Assembly (NCBI RefSeq): GCF_015714715.1
Contig: NZ_WAHS01000001.1
Location: 496,001-560,000 of the forward strand
Source: Aestuariivirga litoralis
GTDB lineage: Bacteria; Pseudomonadota; Alphaproteobacteria; Rhizobiales; Aestuariivirgaceae
Direction: 5' to 3'
DNA: 64,000 nucleotides
Positions 1 to 12,470 of the stretch are shown here, one piece after another. The notes below the pieces were generated by a model that was not told where the DNA came from, did not search any database, and worked only from the letters and a program-made list of their open reading frames with translations. Positions within the stretch are counted from its first letter, which is position 1. Each line of letters opens with the position of its first letter. The position numbers and the translations under genes were made by a program.

Positions 1-1
1 G

Positions 2-1144
2 ATGCGCGATGAGCGGCGTGGGGTCTCGCTTGTGTTCCAGCCGGCACATTCATGGGTGCGATATGAACCACTGGGCGTGATTGGCATTATCTCGCCGTGG
101 AATTATCCGCTGCTGCTTTCGCTTTCGCCACTGGTGGATGCTTTGGCGGCAGGCAACCGCGCGATGCTGAAGCCCTCGGAATTGACGCCGCGCTTTTCGG
201 AATTGCTGGCGCGTGTCATTGCTGCACATTTCCCGACGGAGCAAGTAACCGTGGCGACAGGCGGCGTAGATGTGGCCGAAGCATTTGCGAGTTTGCCCTT
301 CGATCACCTTGTCTTTACGGGTTCAACCGCTGTGGGTCGAAAGGTCATGCGCGCGGCGGCGGAGAATTTGACGCCGGTGACGCTGGAACTGGGCGGCAAG
401 TCGCCTGCCATCGTGACGCCGGATTATCCGATTGAGAAGGCGGCTGCTTCGATCTCTTTCGGCAAGTTCGTGAATGCGGGGCAGACTTGCATCGCGCCGG
501 ATTATGCTCTCGTCCCGCAAGAGCAAGTCGAAGGCTTTGCGGTGGCGGTAATGAATGCCGCACGCAAAGCCTATCCCAGCATTGCGGGCAATGATGATTA
601 CAGCGCGATCATCACGCCGCGCCACCGCGAGCGTCTGCGCGCCGCAATTGAAGAGGCGCGCGGGGCAGGGGCCAAGGTGCTGACCTATGGCGAGGCGGGC
701 AATGACCCGGCCAAGATTTCACCCACTGTTGTGTTGAACCCGTCGCCCGATGGGCTGCTGATGCGCGAGGAAATCTTCGGGCCTGTACTCCCGGTCATCG
801 GCTACCGCGCGCTGAGCGAAGGCATCGCCTTCGCCGCCGCCCGTGCGCGGCCACTGGCGCTCTATTGCTTCAGCAACGACCGCACCACGCAGAACCAGGT
901 GCTGAATGGCGTCACCTCGGGCGGCGTCACGCTCAATGGCACGCTAATGCATATCGCTCAGGATGGGCTGCCCTTCGGCGGTATCGGACCATCTGGGATG
1001 GGTGCCTATCACGGGAAAGACGGCTTCCGCCGCTTCAGCCATGCGCGCGGCGTGCACAAGATCGGGGCGATCAATGTCTTCGAACGCCTGGGCCCGCCTT
1101 GGGGGCGCCTGAGCCGGTTGGTGGGCCGTTTCCTGTCGCGGTAA
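2..1144 (+). CDS. Coniferyl-aldehyde-dehydrogenase-like NAD(P)-dependent aldehyde dehydrogenase, 5' end outside window
   Basis: The protein oxidises an aldehyde to the acid with NAD(P). 380 residues are visible, about 90 short of the usual 470, and the frame is open to the left edge, so the true start lies upstream. Visible landmarks are the SPWNYP cofactor-binding segment (about residue 31), FTGST (105-109), the general-base Glu129 in LELGGKSP and the nucleophile Cys163 in GQTCIAP. The C-terminal pattern (FGGIGPSGMG, then GFRRFSH) resembles coniferyl aldehyde dehydrogenases (CalB type) rather than betaine aldehyde dehydrogenases. Family is certain; the aromatic-aldehyde substrate is inferred. 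Confidence 0.9.
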   Translation: MRDERRGVSLVFQPAHSWVRYEPLGVIGIISPWNYPLLLSLSPLVDALAAGNRAMLKPSELTPRFSELLARVIAAHFPTEQVTVATGGVDVAEAFASLPFDHLVFTGSTAVGRKVMRAAAENLTPVTLELGGKSPAIVTPDYPIEKAAASISFGKFVNAGQTCIAPDYALVPQEQVEGFAVAVMNAARKAYPSIAGNDDYSAIITPRHRERLRAAIEEARGAGAKVLTYGEAGNDPAKISPTVVLNPSPDGLLMREEIFGPVLPVIGYRALSEGIAFAAARARPLALYCFSNDRTTQNQVLNGVTSGGVTLNGTLMHIAQDGLPFGGIGPSGMGAYHGKDGFRRFSHARGVHKIGAINVFERLGPPWGRLSRLVGRFLSR

Positions 1145-1286
1145 GCCCGATTGTCTGAGTTCAAATACAAATGAGACTGTTGCGTAATCGTGGCCAGGGG
1201 CACCCCCACGGCCTCCGCCGCAGCCTGGGCCGAAAGAGCCCGGCCACATGCTTGCCGGTTTTCTGGAACTCCGCTAGGCTCGCGCT

Positions 1287-2249
1287 ATGCGCACTGCGTT
1301 CATGGAAATGTTGGGCTTGTCGGCACCCATTCTGCAAGCGCCCATTGGCAGTTGCGCGACCCCCGCTCTTGCAGTGGCAGTTGGGCGTGCAGGCGGCATG
1401 GGCTCCATGTCCATGGCATGGACGGACAAGGAAACGGGCCTGCAGCAGCTTGCATCGCTCAAGGCGCAAACCCAATCCTTCTTCTTCAATTTTGTTCTGC
1501 GCTTTGGAGCGGAAGCACCACCCTGGTACATCGGCTCTGGCTTGCCAGCCGTCACTTTCTCTTGGGGCCTTGATGCCCCACTCATCGCCGCTTTTAAGAA
1601 ACATGGCACCCGCGTCGGCGTTCAGGTGGGATCATCAGAAGGCGCACGCCTTGCTATTGCTGCGGGGGCCGACTTCATCATCGCGCAGGGCATGGAGGCG
1701 GGCGGTCATGTGCAGTCCACAACGCCGCTGGACTTGCTATTGAAGACCGTGATCGCTGCTGCCGGTCAGGTGCCTGTTGTGGCAACGGGCGGCATCGCAA
1801 CTGCAGAAGATATCGTCAGGGTGATGAAGGCAGGGGCACAAGCCGTGATGATGGGCACGCGTTTTGTCGCCACCGCAGAGTCCGGCGCCCATGATCTCTA
1901 CAAGCAGGCGCTGGTTGCAGCGAAGCGTGAAGACCAAGCCTACACCCATTGTTTTGATATTGACTGGCCCTACGCCATGCACGGCGTACTTCGCAATTCC
2001 ACTTTCAAGGCCTGGGAAGCAGCAGGCCACCCGATGGCGCCCCATCGTCCTGGTGAAGGTGATATTGTCATCCGCCGGGGTGGCAGGGCGATCGTCCGCT
2101 ATTGCGACTCGCCGCCCGCCGCCGATGCTGAGGGAGACATTCTCGCGGCCTGCCTCTATGCCGGAACAAGTGTCGCCGGCATCAGCGACGTGCGCCCTGC
2201 AGGAGAGATTGTTCAGTCGCTCTGGGCCGAAGCGCAGAAACTGTTATAG
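1287..2249 (+). CDS. Nitronate monooxygenase / 2-nitropropane dioxygenase family FMN enzyme
   Basis: This 320-residue TIM-barrel flavoprotein probably detoxifies alkyl nitronates such as propionate-3-nitronate, using FMN and O2. Diagnostic stretches are APILQAPIGS near the N terminus, QGMEAGGH (134-141) with the active-site His, and the FMN phosphate-binding ATGGI (166-170) and GTRF (190-193) loops. The ATG at 1287 is used; an internal ATG five codons later is possible. It stands alone, 142 bases after the aldehyde dehydrogenase, so it may share that transcript. Some family members are quinone reductases, so the exact substrate is uncertain. Confidence 0.88.
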   Translation: MRTAFMEMLGLSAPILQAPIGSCATPALAVAVGRAGGMGSMSMAWTDKETGLQQLASLKAQTQSFFFNFVLRFGAEAPPWYIGSGLPAVTFSWGLDAPLIAAFKKHGTRVGVQVGSSEGARLAIAAGADFIIAQGMEAGGHVQSTTPLDLLLKTVIAAAGQVPVVATGGIATAEDIVRVMKAGAQAVMMGTRFVATAESGAHDLYKQALVAAKREDQAYTHCFDIDWPYAMHGVLRNSTFKAWEAAGHPMAPHRPGEGDIVIRRGGRAIVRYCDSPPAADAEGDILAACLYAGTSVAGISDVRPAGEIVQSLWAEAQKLL

Positions 2250-2408
2250 TGTTGCATCATGCGCCAGAACGGCGTTGAGCAATACCTGCGTTCCCGCCCC
2301 ACATTCCTCCAGCGTCGTTAGCTCCGCCTCATGACTACGGTGCCAGTGCATTTATATGTCGTTGCCAACCCGCCCCCCGTCTCATATGTACTGAGCCCGG
2401 ACACCGAT

Positions 2409-2437
2409 TTGACATTCCCGGCCATCTTGGCTACATC
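2409..2437 (+). promoter_or_regulatory. Candidate sigma-70 promoter for rpsD
   Basis: A perfect TTGACA (2409-2414) is followed after 17 bases by TACATC (2432-2437), a weak -10 match. It is the best promoter-like pair in the 365-base gap between the nitronate monooxygenase and rpsD. If used, rpsD has a leader of roughly 170 bases. Confidence 0.4.
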
Positions 2438-2614
2438 CCGCCCACCTAAGCGGTTTTCCCCGCTTTTTGCTTGCCCGTGAGGTCCGAAACCGGATTTCTG
2501 TCGGCCTCGAGAGAGGCAGAGGAGGGTGGGCTCCAACCCTAACCGGAATGGAGCTGTAAAGATACGAGCCACGCTCGCGCCTTTGCGCCTTCATTGCCAT
2601 TTGAGAGCTGTAAA
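2438..2614 (+). promoter_or_regulatory. Long structured leader upstream of rpsD
   Basis: The gap 2250-2614 has no convincing gene; its right half contains structure. AAGCGG/CCGCTT (2448-2453 with 2460-2465) forms a hairpin followed by Ts, like an attenuator. GCCTC-GAGA-GAGGC (2504-2517) is a perfect 5-bp stem with a GNRA tetraloop. The decamer GAGCTGTAAA occurs at 2551-2560 and again at 2605-2614, the second copy touching the rpsD ATG. S4 is a known translational autoregulator in other bacteria, so an S4-responsive leader is plausible, but no known leader fold is recognised here. Confidence 0.35.
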
Positions 2615-3229
2615 ATGACAAAGCGTTCAAACGCCAAATATAAGCTGGACCGCCGCCTGGGTGAAAACATCTGGGGCCGTCCGAAGTCTCCGGTCAACAA
2701 GCGCGAATACGGCCCCGGCCAGCACGGCCAGCGCCGCAAGAGCAAGCCTTCCGATTTCGGCATCCAGCTGCGTGCCAAGCAGAAGCTGAAGGGCTATTAC
2801 GCCAACATTTCGGAACGCCAATTCTCGAGCTACTATAAAGAAGCTCTGCGCATGACGGGCGACAGCTCGGAAAACCTGATCGGCCTCTTGGAGCGCCGCA
2901 TCGACACGGTGGTTTACCGTGCCAAGTTCGCCATCACCATGTTCGCTGCCCGCCAGCTCGTCAGCCATGGCCATGTGAAGGTCAACGGCAAGCGCGTGAC
3001 CATTGCCTCGATCAAGCTGAAAGTGGGCGACACGCTCGAACTTTCGCCCAAGGCTAAGGAATTCCCGGTTGTCATGGAAGCGCTGGCTTCCTCCGAGCGT
3101 GATACGCCGGACTACGTTGAAACCAACGGCAAGGACAATGCCAAGCTGACGCGCGTGCCGTCGCTGGGTGACGTTCCGTATCCGGTTCAGATGCAGCCGG
3201 CCCTCGTCGTCGAATATTATTCGCGCTAA
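2615..3229 (+). CDS. rpsD: 30S ribosomal protein S4
   Basis: S4 binds the 5' domain of 16S rRNA and nucleates assembly of the small subunit. The 204-residue length and the landmarks ([37 protein letters not shown] leading into the S4 RNA-binding domain at about 93-155) fit alphaproteobacterial S4. The start is the ATG at 2615; an in-frame TTG at 2594 would add a non-conserved leader. The Shine-Dalgarno is weak (GAGAGCTG). It is monocistronic, ending in a strong terminator 22 bases after the stop. Confidence 0.98.
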   Translation: MTKRSNAKYKLDRRLGENIWGRPKSPVNKREYGPGQHGQRRKSKPSDFGIQLRAKQKLKGYYANISERQFSSYYKEALRMTGDSSENLIGLLERRIDTVVYRAKFAITMFAARQLVSHGHVKVNGKRVTIASIKLKVGDTLELSPKAKEFPVVMEALASSERDTPDYVETNGKDNAKLTRVPSLGDVPYPVQMQPALVVEYYSR

Positions 3230-3251
3230 TCTTAATCAAATCAAAATTTCA

Positions 3252-3277
3252 AAGGGCCCGCAGAAATGCGGGCCCTT
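3252..3277 (+). terminator. Intrinsic terminator of rpsD
   Basis: A perfect 10-bp stem, AAGGGCCCGC paired with GCGGGCCCTT, closes the six-base loop AGAAAT and is followed by CTTCATT. It lies 22 bases past the rpsD stop. Confidence 0.85.
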
Positions 3278-3432
3278 CTTCATTGGCCCGGCCGGGGAGG
3301 CGCCTCCGAAGCTTGCGCGAGAGTCGTGTGCGCAGTGCGTCCGCAGTCCATGCGAAATTTCAGGCGGCGCAGAATGTGCCTAGTCTTGAGGCACGCGCTC
3401 GAATCAAGGCGACATAACAAAAGGACCCGACT

Positions 3433-3843
3433 GTGACGTTCTTAAGTACAATGCTTTCTAGCCGACCGTTGAAATGGATTTCCGGGGCAAGTGCCCGCAA
3501 CAAAACTACAGTGCAGCTCTCCATTTCGGTTCAGAAAGTTTTGGAAACTTATGGCGGCATCACTCAGATGACACCTGCCGCTGACGAGATCTCGGACCGG
3601 CTGTCACATTTTTTTGCCGATGTTCCAGAGCAGGCCTTCCACAATGCGCAAATTGCCTGCCAGCAACATCTGCACCGGCTGATGGCGGATGCCTTGGAAA
3701 GCCGCGATGGAGACATTGAAAGCAATCCGGAAGTGCGCAGCGTGATCCGCGCCATTTTCCAGCTCTCGGTTCTGCGGAAATCTTCACCCCTGCTTGCACA
3801 TGCCGGGGGCGTTGATTTTAGTGGATACCCAATTTCTGAATAA
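3433..3843 (+). CDS. Hypothetical protein, 136 residues
   Basis: I do not recognise this protein. It appears soluble, mostly helical, with no signal peptide or membrane segment; the first 25 residues are basic (SRPLKW, ASARNK) and the rest acidic. The start is a GTG preceded by AAGGA at 3421-3425; an ATG six codons on is an alternative. Its last 26 bases overlap the end of the opposing HTH gene. With that gene it forms an island between two housekeeping genes, rpsD and slyX. Confidence 0.6.
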   Translation: MTFLSTMLSSRPLKWISGASARNKTTVQLSISVQKVLETYGGITQMTPAADEISDRLSHFFADVPEQAFHNAQIACQQHLHRLMADALESRDGDIESNPEVRSVIRAIFQLSVLRKSSPLLAHAGGVDFSGYPISE

Positions 3844-4693
3844 TGTTTTCCGGCAGGTGCGGCGGGAACAGCGAATGCTGTGAACTGTCCTGCAGGAACT
3901 TGAGCGCTTGCGCGGTTCTTCGATCCACGCGCCCGTGGTCATAGGTCACGTAGCCGGTACATCGATAATAAGTGCGCCACCGGGTGATATCGCGGTCAAC
4001 CAGTTGCAGGATGCCAGTAAACGAAGCGGGGCTGCCACTGGGCAGAAATGCGCCCAGGACACCGGAATAATAGACCCGGTTATTCAAGTCGCCGGCGTCG
4101 AAGTCGAACATCCTCCAGCCGCTGATGCCCTCGGATTCATTATAGAGAATGCTGGTCCTGCGTCCGGTCTGGATGACAACGCCTTCCAGCATGGGCGGCC
4201 GGTCATGGGCATTCACCTGGCCGGGGGTTCCGCGGCGGCGCAGGCCTCGCATGCAGAGGTGGCCGCCTTCGTAATAAATGGCTATGCCGGTAATCAGCAC
4301 CATGCCCTTGTTCAGAAGGCTCGGCACGAACATCCAATAGAGGCCAGGGCTAAGCGAAGCCGAGCGGGATTCAACATCCAGCAGGTTTTGCAATTTCTGT
4401 AATTGATTGCTCGCGTTGGACGCGCTGTTCCCATGTGTGGCAGGTGCAAAAAGTTGCGCTGAATCGACGTTCAGATAGGTTGATATCTTTTCGAGGTTTT
4501 CCGGGCTGGGGAGGTATCTGCCGCTCAGGTATTTATTGAATTGCTGCCGATTGATGCCGGTGCCACGGCAGGCATCGGCTATTGTTCCCTTCTGGGCGCA
4601 AAGAGACAAAAAGTCTCTCCACGAACAATTGGTAGGCTGAACGGCTGCTTTCAGCGGCGTTTGCCATCTCTGTTTCCCGTACCCCGTACACAT
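3818..4693 (-). CDS. Helix-turn-helix (XRE-like) regulator with uncharacterised C-terminal domain
   Basis: This 291-residue protein has an N-terminal Cro/CI-type helix-turn-helix at about 36-75 (IADACRGTGINRQQFNKYL) followed by an alpha/beta domain of unknown family (about 120-285) that may sense a ligand. The ATG at 4693 is chosen: an upstream in-frame start at 4771 would run through the slyX start on the other strand. The base composition is low for the window (25 G/C of 60 at 4441-4500), suggesting acquisition. DNA binding is well supported; its targets are unknown. The divergent slyX begins 58 bases away. Confidence 0.75.
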   Translation of the reverse strand: MCTGYGKQRWQTPLKAAVQPTNCSWRDFLSLCAQKGTIADACRGTGINRQQFNKYLSGRYLPSPENLEKISTYLNVDSAQLFAPATHGNSASNASNQLQKLQNLLDVESRSASLSPGLYWMFVPSLLNKGMVLITGIAIYYEGGHLCMRGLRRRGTPGQVNAHDRPPMLEGVVIQTGRRTSILYNESEGISGWRMFDFDAGDLNNRVYYSGVLGAFLPSGSPASFTGILQLVDRDITRWRTYYRCTGYVTYDHGRVDRRTAQALKFLQDSSQHSLFPPHLPENIIQKLGIH

Positions 4694-4751
4694 GGCATAA
4701 TACAACCGCTGGTTAGATGCAAATGCATGACCTTTGATTGGAGCTTTCTTG

Positions 4752-4952
4752 ATGACTGACACCAAACGCATCGATGAGTTGGAAATCCGCTCGGCACATC
4801 AGGACCAGATGCTGGGCGAGCTCAACGATGTGATCGCCGCGCAATGGAAGAAAATCGAGCAGCTGGAATTTCTGCTGAAGCGCACGCGCGAAGAGCTGCA
4901 GAATATCAATCTGCGGCCGGAAGGCGAAGAAGCGCCTCCGCCGCATTATTGA
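4752..4952 (+). CDS. slyX: SlyX family protein
   Basis: A 66-residue coiled coil. The heptad-rich sequence from RIDELEIR to TREELQNI spans residues 5-53, and the protein ends in the family's characteristic PPPHY. SlyX is widely conserved in proteobacteria but its function is not established. The ATG at 4752 is preceded by the purine-poor TTTCTTG, so initiation looks weak; the TTG 18 bases upstream is unlikely because the family begins close to the coil. It ends 4 bases before the end of the opposing transporter gene. Confidence 0.9.
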   Translation: MTDTKRIDELEIRSAHQDQMLGELNDVIAAQWKKIEQLEFLLKRTREELQNINLRPEGEEAPPPHY

Positions 4953-4956
4953 ACCT

Positions 4957-5853
4957 TCAAGTCGCAGGTTGTGGTTTTGACAAGAACGTTTTTCCGAATT
5001 CTGCCACCGCGACTCCAGCGAGGATGATCAAGCCGGCCAGCAGTGTCTTGGCGCCAGTGGCTTCATTGAAAAACAGCCAGCCGATCAGGGCAATGCAGGG
5101 CGGGATGACATAGAGTGATGCGCCCACCGACGAGGGTGGCAAGACCGCTGCAGCATAGTTCCAGAAATTCACACTCAACAGGGTGGCGATCAGTGTCATG
5201 AAGAGCAGGCTGAAAATCGCCTGATGGCTGAGATGCATCGCCGTGTTGAGGGTGGTGCCGCTCAGGAAGCCCAAGGCTGGCAGAATGCACATGGCCGTGG
5301 TCCACAAGGTGACTTTGACCGGGCCATACTTCCTGATGAGCGGCCTGGCGAAGACGACATACACCGCCCAGCAGGCACAGCCGAACAGCATCATGAAGCC
5401 GCCAAAGATGGGAGATTGGCCGGTGCCTGACAGGCCGTCAGCAAACAGATAGCACGTGCCCGCGAACGAAATGAGCAGGCCCAGGATCACCGGAAGCGAC
5501 AGGCGTTCTACCCCAAGTGCTGCTGCCAAGGCTGCAATCATCAGGGGATTGGTAGCGTAGATCATGCCGCCTGCACCGGCACTCAGATTAGCGAAGCCGA
5601 AATTGGAGCCGACATAGTATCCGAAATTACCCACGATCCCGACCAGCAGGTAGCGCGGCAGATCCTCCCAGTCGAATTTAGGCCCGACCCAAAGCAGAAG
5701 CGGGATGCAAAAGATGCAATTGGTGACCATGCGGATCACCATCGCATCGCCGGCGCCGGTTTCCAGCGCAAAGGCCCTGACAATGGAGGGGCTGATGCTC
5801 CAGATGAGCACGGCGGCGCAGAGGCCGAGGATCGCCTTGAAATGTGTGGACAT
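4957..5853 (-). CDS. DMT superfamily (EamA) transporter
   Basis: This inner-membrane protein of 298 residues has about ten hydrophobic helices in two EamA repeats, each opening with the family's LCAAVLIWS- or GGFMMLFGCACWA-type helix. Such carriers export amino acids, metabolites or drugs; no substrate is evident. The ATG at 5853 puts the first helix close to the N terminus; a GTG at 5898 would add 15 residues. It converges on slyX with a four-base gap and diverges from recN. Confidence 0.88.
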   Translation of the reverse strand: MSTHFKAILGLCAAVLIWSISPSIVRAFALETGAGDAMVIRMVTNCIFCIPLLLWVGPKFDWEDLPRYLLVGIVGNFGYYVGSNFGFANLSAGAGGMIYATNPLMIAALAAALGVERLSLPVILGLLISFAGTCYLFADGLSGTGQSPIFGGFMMLFGCACWAVYVVFARPLIRKYGPVKVTLWTTAMCILPALGFLSGTTLNTAMHLSHQAIFSLLFMTLIATLLSVNFWNYAAAVLPPSSVGASLYVIPPCIALIGWLFFNEATGAKTLLAGLIILAGVAVAEFGKTFLSKPQPAT

Positions 5854-5988
5854 GGCCTTGCCATAGGCCTTGGGCCGCAAAGCGGCAACTGGCGCCACCT
5901 TGGAGACCCTGTGAAAAAATCAACGGACAGGTGAGAGAAACATAACAAGAACACTCGCCAGCCGGAGCAGATTCTGGTATAAGGCGGC

Positions 5989-9725
<3,737 letters not shown>

Positions 9726-10451
9726 GTGAATAGAACTTCTTTCTGGGACGATTTCCGCGCGGGACTCAAAATCTCCTGGGCGATGGTGCTGGCCTATGTG
9801 CCGCTGGCCATGCTGTGGGGCACGCTGGCGGCGGCCAAGGGCTTCACGCCGATTGATGCGTTGCTGATGAGCTTCTTTGTTTATGCTGGCGCGTCGCAAT
9901 TCATCGCCGTCAATATGTGGTCTGAGCCGCTGCCGGTGCTGCTGCTGATCGTGACGGCGCTGATTGTGAACTTGCGGCATTTCCTGATGGCGGCTTCGAT
10001 CTCACGCCACATTCAATCGGTGCCGCGCTGGATGCATCCATTCATGATCTACATCCTGACGGATGAGGCCTGGGCCATTGCCGAGCGCCGCGCGCTGGAT
10101 GGGCCTTTGAGCCTTGGTTATTATCTCGGCGTAGCACTGCCACTGTGGCCGACCTGGTTCCTGTTTTCAGCTGTGGGTGCGGTGATCGGGCAGTCGCTGG
10201 GTGACGTGGCGGCGCTGGGTGACTTCGGTCTGGCCGCGATGTTCATCACCATCATTGCCGGATTCTGGAAGGGCCCGCGCACGGCGGCAGTGATTGGTGC
10301 GAGTGCGCTGGTTGCGGCCTTGGCGAAAACCTATGTGCCGGGGCAGTGGTTCATTCTGATGGGCGGTTTTGCCGGCGTGGCGGTCGCGGCCTTGCTTCAT
10401 ACGGATGATGAAGTGGGCGTGCGGGATACAATCGAGAAGGGCACGCCATGA
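9726..10451 (+). CDS. azlC: AzlC family branched-chain amino acid exporter, large subunit
   Basis: The 241-residue membrane protein has about seven helices and the AzlC hallmarks DALLMSFFVYAGASQF and TALIVNLRHFLM. With AzlD it forms an inner-membrane exporter for branched-chain amino acids or analogues. The start is a GTG touching the ligA stop, so it is probably reached by read-through or reinitiation from recN-ligA. The azlD start overlaps its last four bases. Confidence 0.92.
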   Translation: MNRTSFWDDFRAGLKISWAMVLAYVPLAMLWGTLAAAKGFTPIDALLMSFFVYAGASQFIAVNMWSEPLPVLLLIVTALIVNLRHFLMAASISRHIQSVPRWMHPFMIYILTDEAWAIAERRALDGPLSLGYYLGVALPLWPTWFLFSAVGAVIGQSLGDVAALGDFGLAAMFITIIAGFWKGPRTAAVIGASALVAALAKTYVPGQWFILMGGFAGVAVAALLHTDDEVGVRDTIEKGTP

Positions 10452-10762
10452 GCATGCTCTCGGTGCATTGGGAATGGCTGCTGGCGATCCTTGGCATGGG
10501 GCTTGCCACCTATGCCACGCGCCTTTCCGGCCTGCTGCTGATGCGCGGCATCGAAGTCAAAGGCCGGATGAAGGCGGCGCTGGATGCGCTGCCGCCCTCA
10601 GTGCTCATGGCGGTGATCACACCCACCGTGCTGATGACGGGCAGGGCGGAAAGCCTTGCTGCCATCATCACCGCGATTGCTGCGATCATGCGCTTGCCGC
10701 TGCTGGCCACGATGGTGATCGGCATTGGCAGTGTGTGGCTGCTGAAGATTTTACTGGGGTAA
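10448..10762 (+). CDS. azlD: AzlD domain-containing protein, exporter small subunit
   Basis: A 104-residue protein with three to four hydrophobic helices; TYATRLSGLLLMRG and LPPSVLMAVITPTV are typical of AzlD. It overlaps azlC by ATGA, the usual arrangement for a stoichiometric pair. Its last 12 bases overlap the end of the opposing ThDP-enzyme gene. Confidence 0.9.
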   Translation: MSMLSVHWEWLLAILGMGLATYATRLSGLLLMRGIEVKGRMKAALDALPPSVLMAVITPTVLMTGRAESLAAIITAIAAIMRLPLLATMVIGIGSVWLLKILLG

Positions 10763-12385
10763 CGTTCCGTTTGCCGACAAAGCGAAGGCCGACGATTGCA
10801 CATGCAGAAGTGCCGCGCCCTTGTGATCGAGGAAGGCGTGCACCACGGCTTCCACATCATCACCCATATTGAGCGGGAAGGCTTTCACGCCGAAGGTTTC
10901 GGCCCAGGCGGTGAAATCCGGATTGACCAGTTTGGTGCCGGACACGCGGCCGGGATATTCACGCTCCTGATGGGTGCGGATGGTGCCGTAAATGCCGTTG
11001 TTCGACAGCACCACCTTGGGCGTGGCGCCGAAGGCGATGGCGGTGGCGAGTTCATTACCCGTCATCAGGATGCCGCCGTCACCCACAAAGCAGATGGCGG
11101 TGCGGGAAGGATCATTGAGTGACGCCGCGACGGCTGATGGCACGCCAAAGCCCATGGCACCGACGACAGCGCCGAGCAGCAGATTGTCCGGTGTCATTTT
11201 CCAATGGCGGTGCGGCCAGGTGGTCATGTTGCCAGCATCCATGGTGATGACGGCATTGGGCGGCGCGAGCTTCCCCAAAGCCACGGTGACGGCGCCGAAG
11301 TCCACGCCGTCGGTTGGGTTGGGGGATTTGAATTCCTGCGCCTTCACGGTGGCGCCGTGCACGGTGGAGATCCAGCGTTCGCGGGTGGCCGGGGCCACGA
11401 CGGCATTGCTGGCCAAGGCCGCGAGGAACTTCGCAGGGTCCGCCACGATGCCGAGATCAGCGCGGATCACGCGGCCGATGGGGCGAGAGTCTGGATAGAT
11501 ATGGATGAGCTTCTGCTTCGGTTGAGGTACTTGCGGCAGGGTGAAGCCCATTGAGGCCGGGTCACCAAGGCGAGTGCCCACGGCGATGATCAGATCGGCT
11601 TCGGCCAATGCTTCGCGCTGGCCCTTGGTGGTGCCGAAGCCGGTGTGCCCGGCATAGAGTTCGGAATTATTGTCGAACACGTCCTGCGATTTCCAGGTGG
11701 TGGCGACGGGCACGCGCAAGGCATCGGCGCAGCGCGCCAGCGCATCAGAACCGGCCTTGCCGCGCAAGGTGGAGCCCGCCATCAGCAGCGGGCGCTCGGC
11801 CTGCTTCAGCATGGCGAGAACTTCATCGACCTGCGAGGGCGCTGCATCAACGTTCGGCAATGGATAAGTGAGAACCTGCGGATTCGGCACGGTATCGTGC
11901 AGCATGTCTTCCGGCAGCGAGAGCACCACAGGCCCGCGCACGCCTTCGGCGGCGAGGCGGAAGGCACGCGGCATCATCTCCGGCAAACGTGTCGCGTCGG
12001 AAAGTTCGAACACGCCTTTTGAGGTGGAACCGAAGAAAGCGCCGTAATCCATTTCCTGGAAGACGTGACGGTATTTTTCCTCGCGCGAGACCTGGCCCAC
12101 GATCAGGATCAACGGCACGCCGTCCTGTTCGGCCTGATGGACAGCGATCGACGCATTGGTGGCACCGGGCCCGCGGCTGACCATCGCCACCGCCGGGCGG
12201 CCCGTCATCTTCGCTTCGGCCACGGCCATGAAGCCAGCGCCGCCTTCATGGCGGCAGATGATCACTTCGATGCCGCTGCCATGCAGCGCGTCGAGCAAGG
12301 CCAGATAGCTTTCGCCGGGCACGCAATAAACCCGCTTGAGCCCGTGGGCCTTGAAGCTTTCCACCATGAAATCTGCTGCGCGCAT
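10751..12385 (-). CDS. Thiamine-diphosphate-dependent enzyme, acetolactate synthase-like
   Basis: The 544-residue protein has the three-domain POX/AHAS fold: an N-terminal pyrimidine-binding domain with the conserved Glu47 in CRHEGGAG, a central domain, and a C-terminal ThDP-binding motif running from GDGG (435-438) to NN (462-463). Candidates are a non-biosynthetic acetolactate synthase, benzoylformate decarboxylase or oxalyl-CoA-type enzyme. No AHAS small subunit (ilvN) lies nearby, which argues against a role in valine synthesis. It converges on azlCD; the 85-base gap upstream shows nothing. Confidence 0.85.
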   Translation of the reverse strand: MRAADFMVESFKAHGLKRVYCVPGESYLALLDALHGSGIEVIICRHEGGAGFMAVAEAKMTGRPAVAMVSRGPGATNASIAVHQAEQDGVPLILIVGQVSREEKYRHVFQEMDYGAFFGSTSKGVFELSDATRLPEMMPRAFRLAAEGVRGPVVLSLPEDMLHDTVPNPQVLTYPLPNVDAAPSQVDEVLAMLKQAERPLLMAGSTLRGKAGSDALARCADALRVPVATTWKSQDVFDNNSELYAGHTGFGTTKGQREALAEADLIIAVGTRLGDPASMGFTLPQVPQPKQKLIHIYPDSRPIGRVIRADLGIVADPAKFLAALASNAVVAPATRERWISTVHGATVKAQEFKSPNPTDGVDFGAVTVALGKLAPPNAVITMDAGNMTTWPHRHWKMTPDNLLLGAVVGAMGFGVPSAVAASLNDPSRTAICFVGDGGILMTGNELATAIAFGATPKVVLSNNGIYGTIRTHQEREYPGRVSGTKLVNPDFTAWAETFGVKAFPLNMGDDVEAVVHAFLDHKGAALLHVQSSAFALSANGTLPQ

Positions 12386-12470
12386 TTTAAGACTAGCCCT
12401 TGTTTGGGCCCGTTTTTGCCGCGCGCAGCGTGATTTGTCGAGGCCGCTGAATGGCTATGCTGAACAGGTG

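Noticed and set aside
2244-2351. A 35-codon minus-strand frame starting at an ATG and running into the end of the nitronate monooxygenase gene.
   Set aside because: Composition is protein-like but there is no ribosome site, no promoter and no family resemblance; kept out of the feature list.
10369-10872. A 167-codon plus-strand frame over azlD.
   Set aside because: Out of frame with azlD, which has the correct family sequence and ATGA coupling to azlC.
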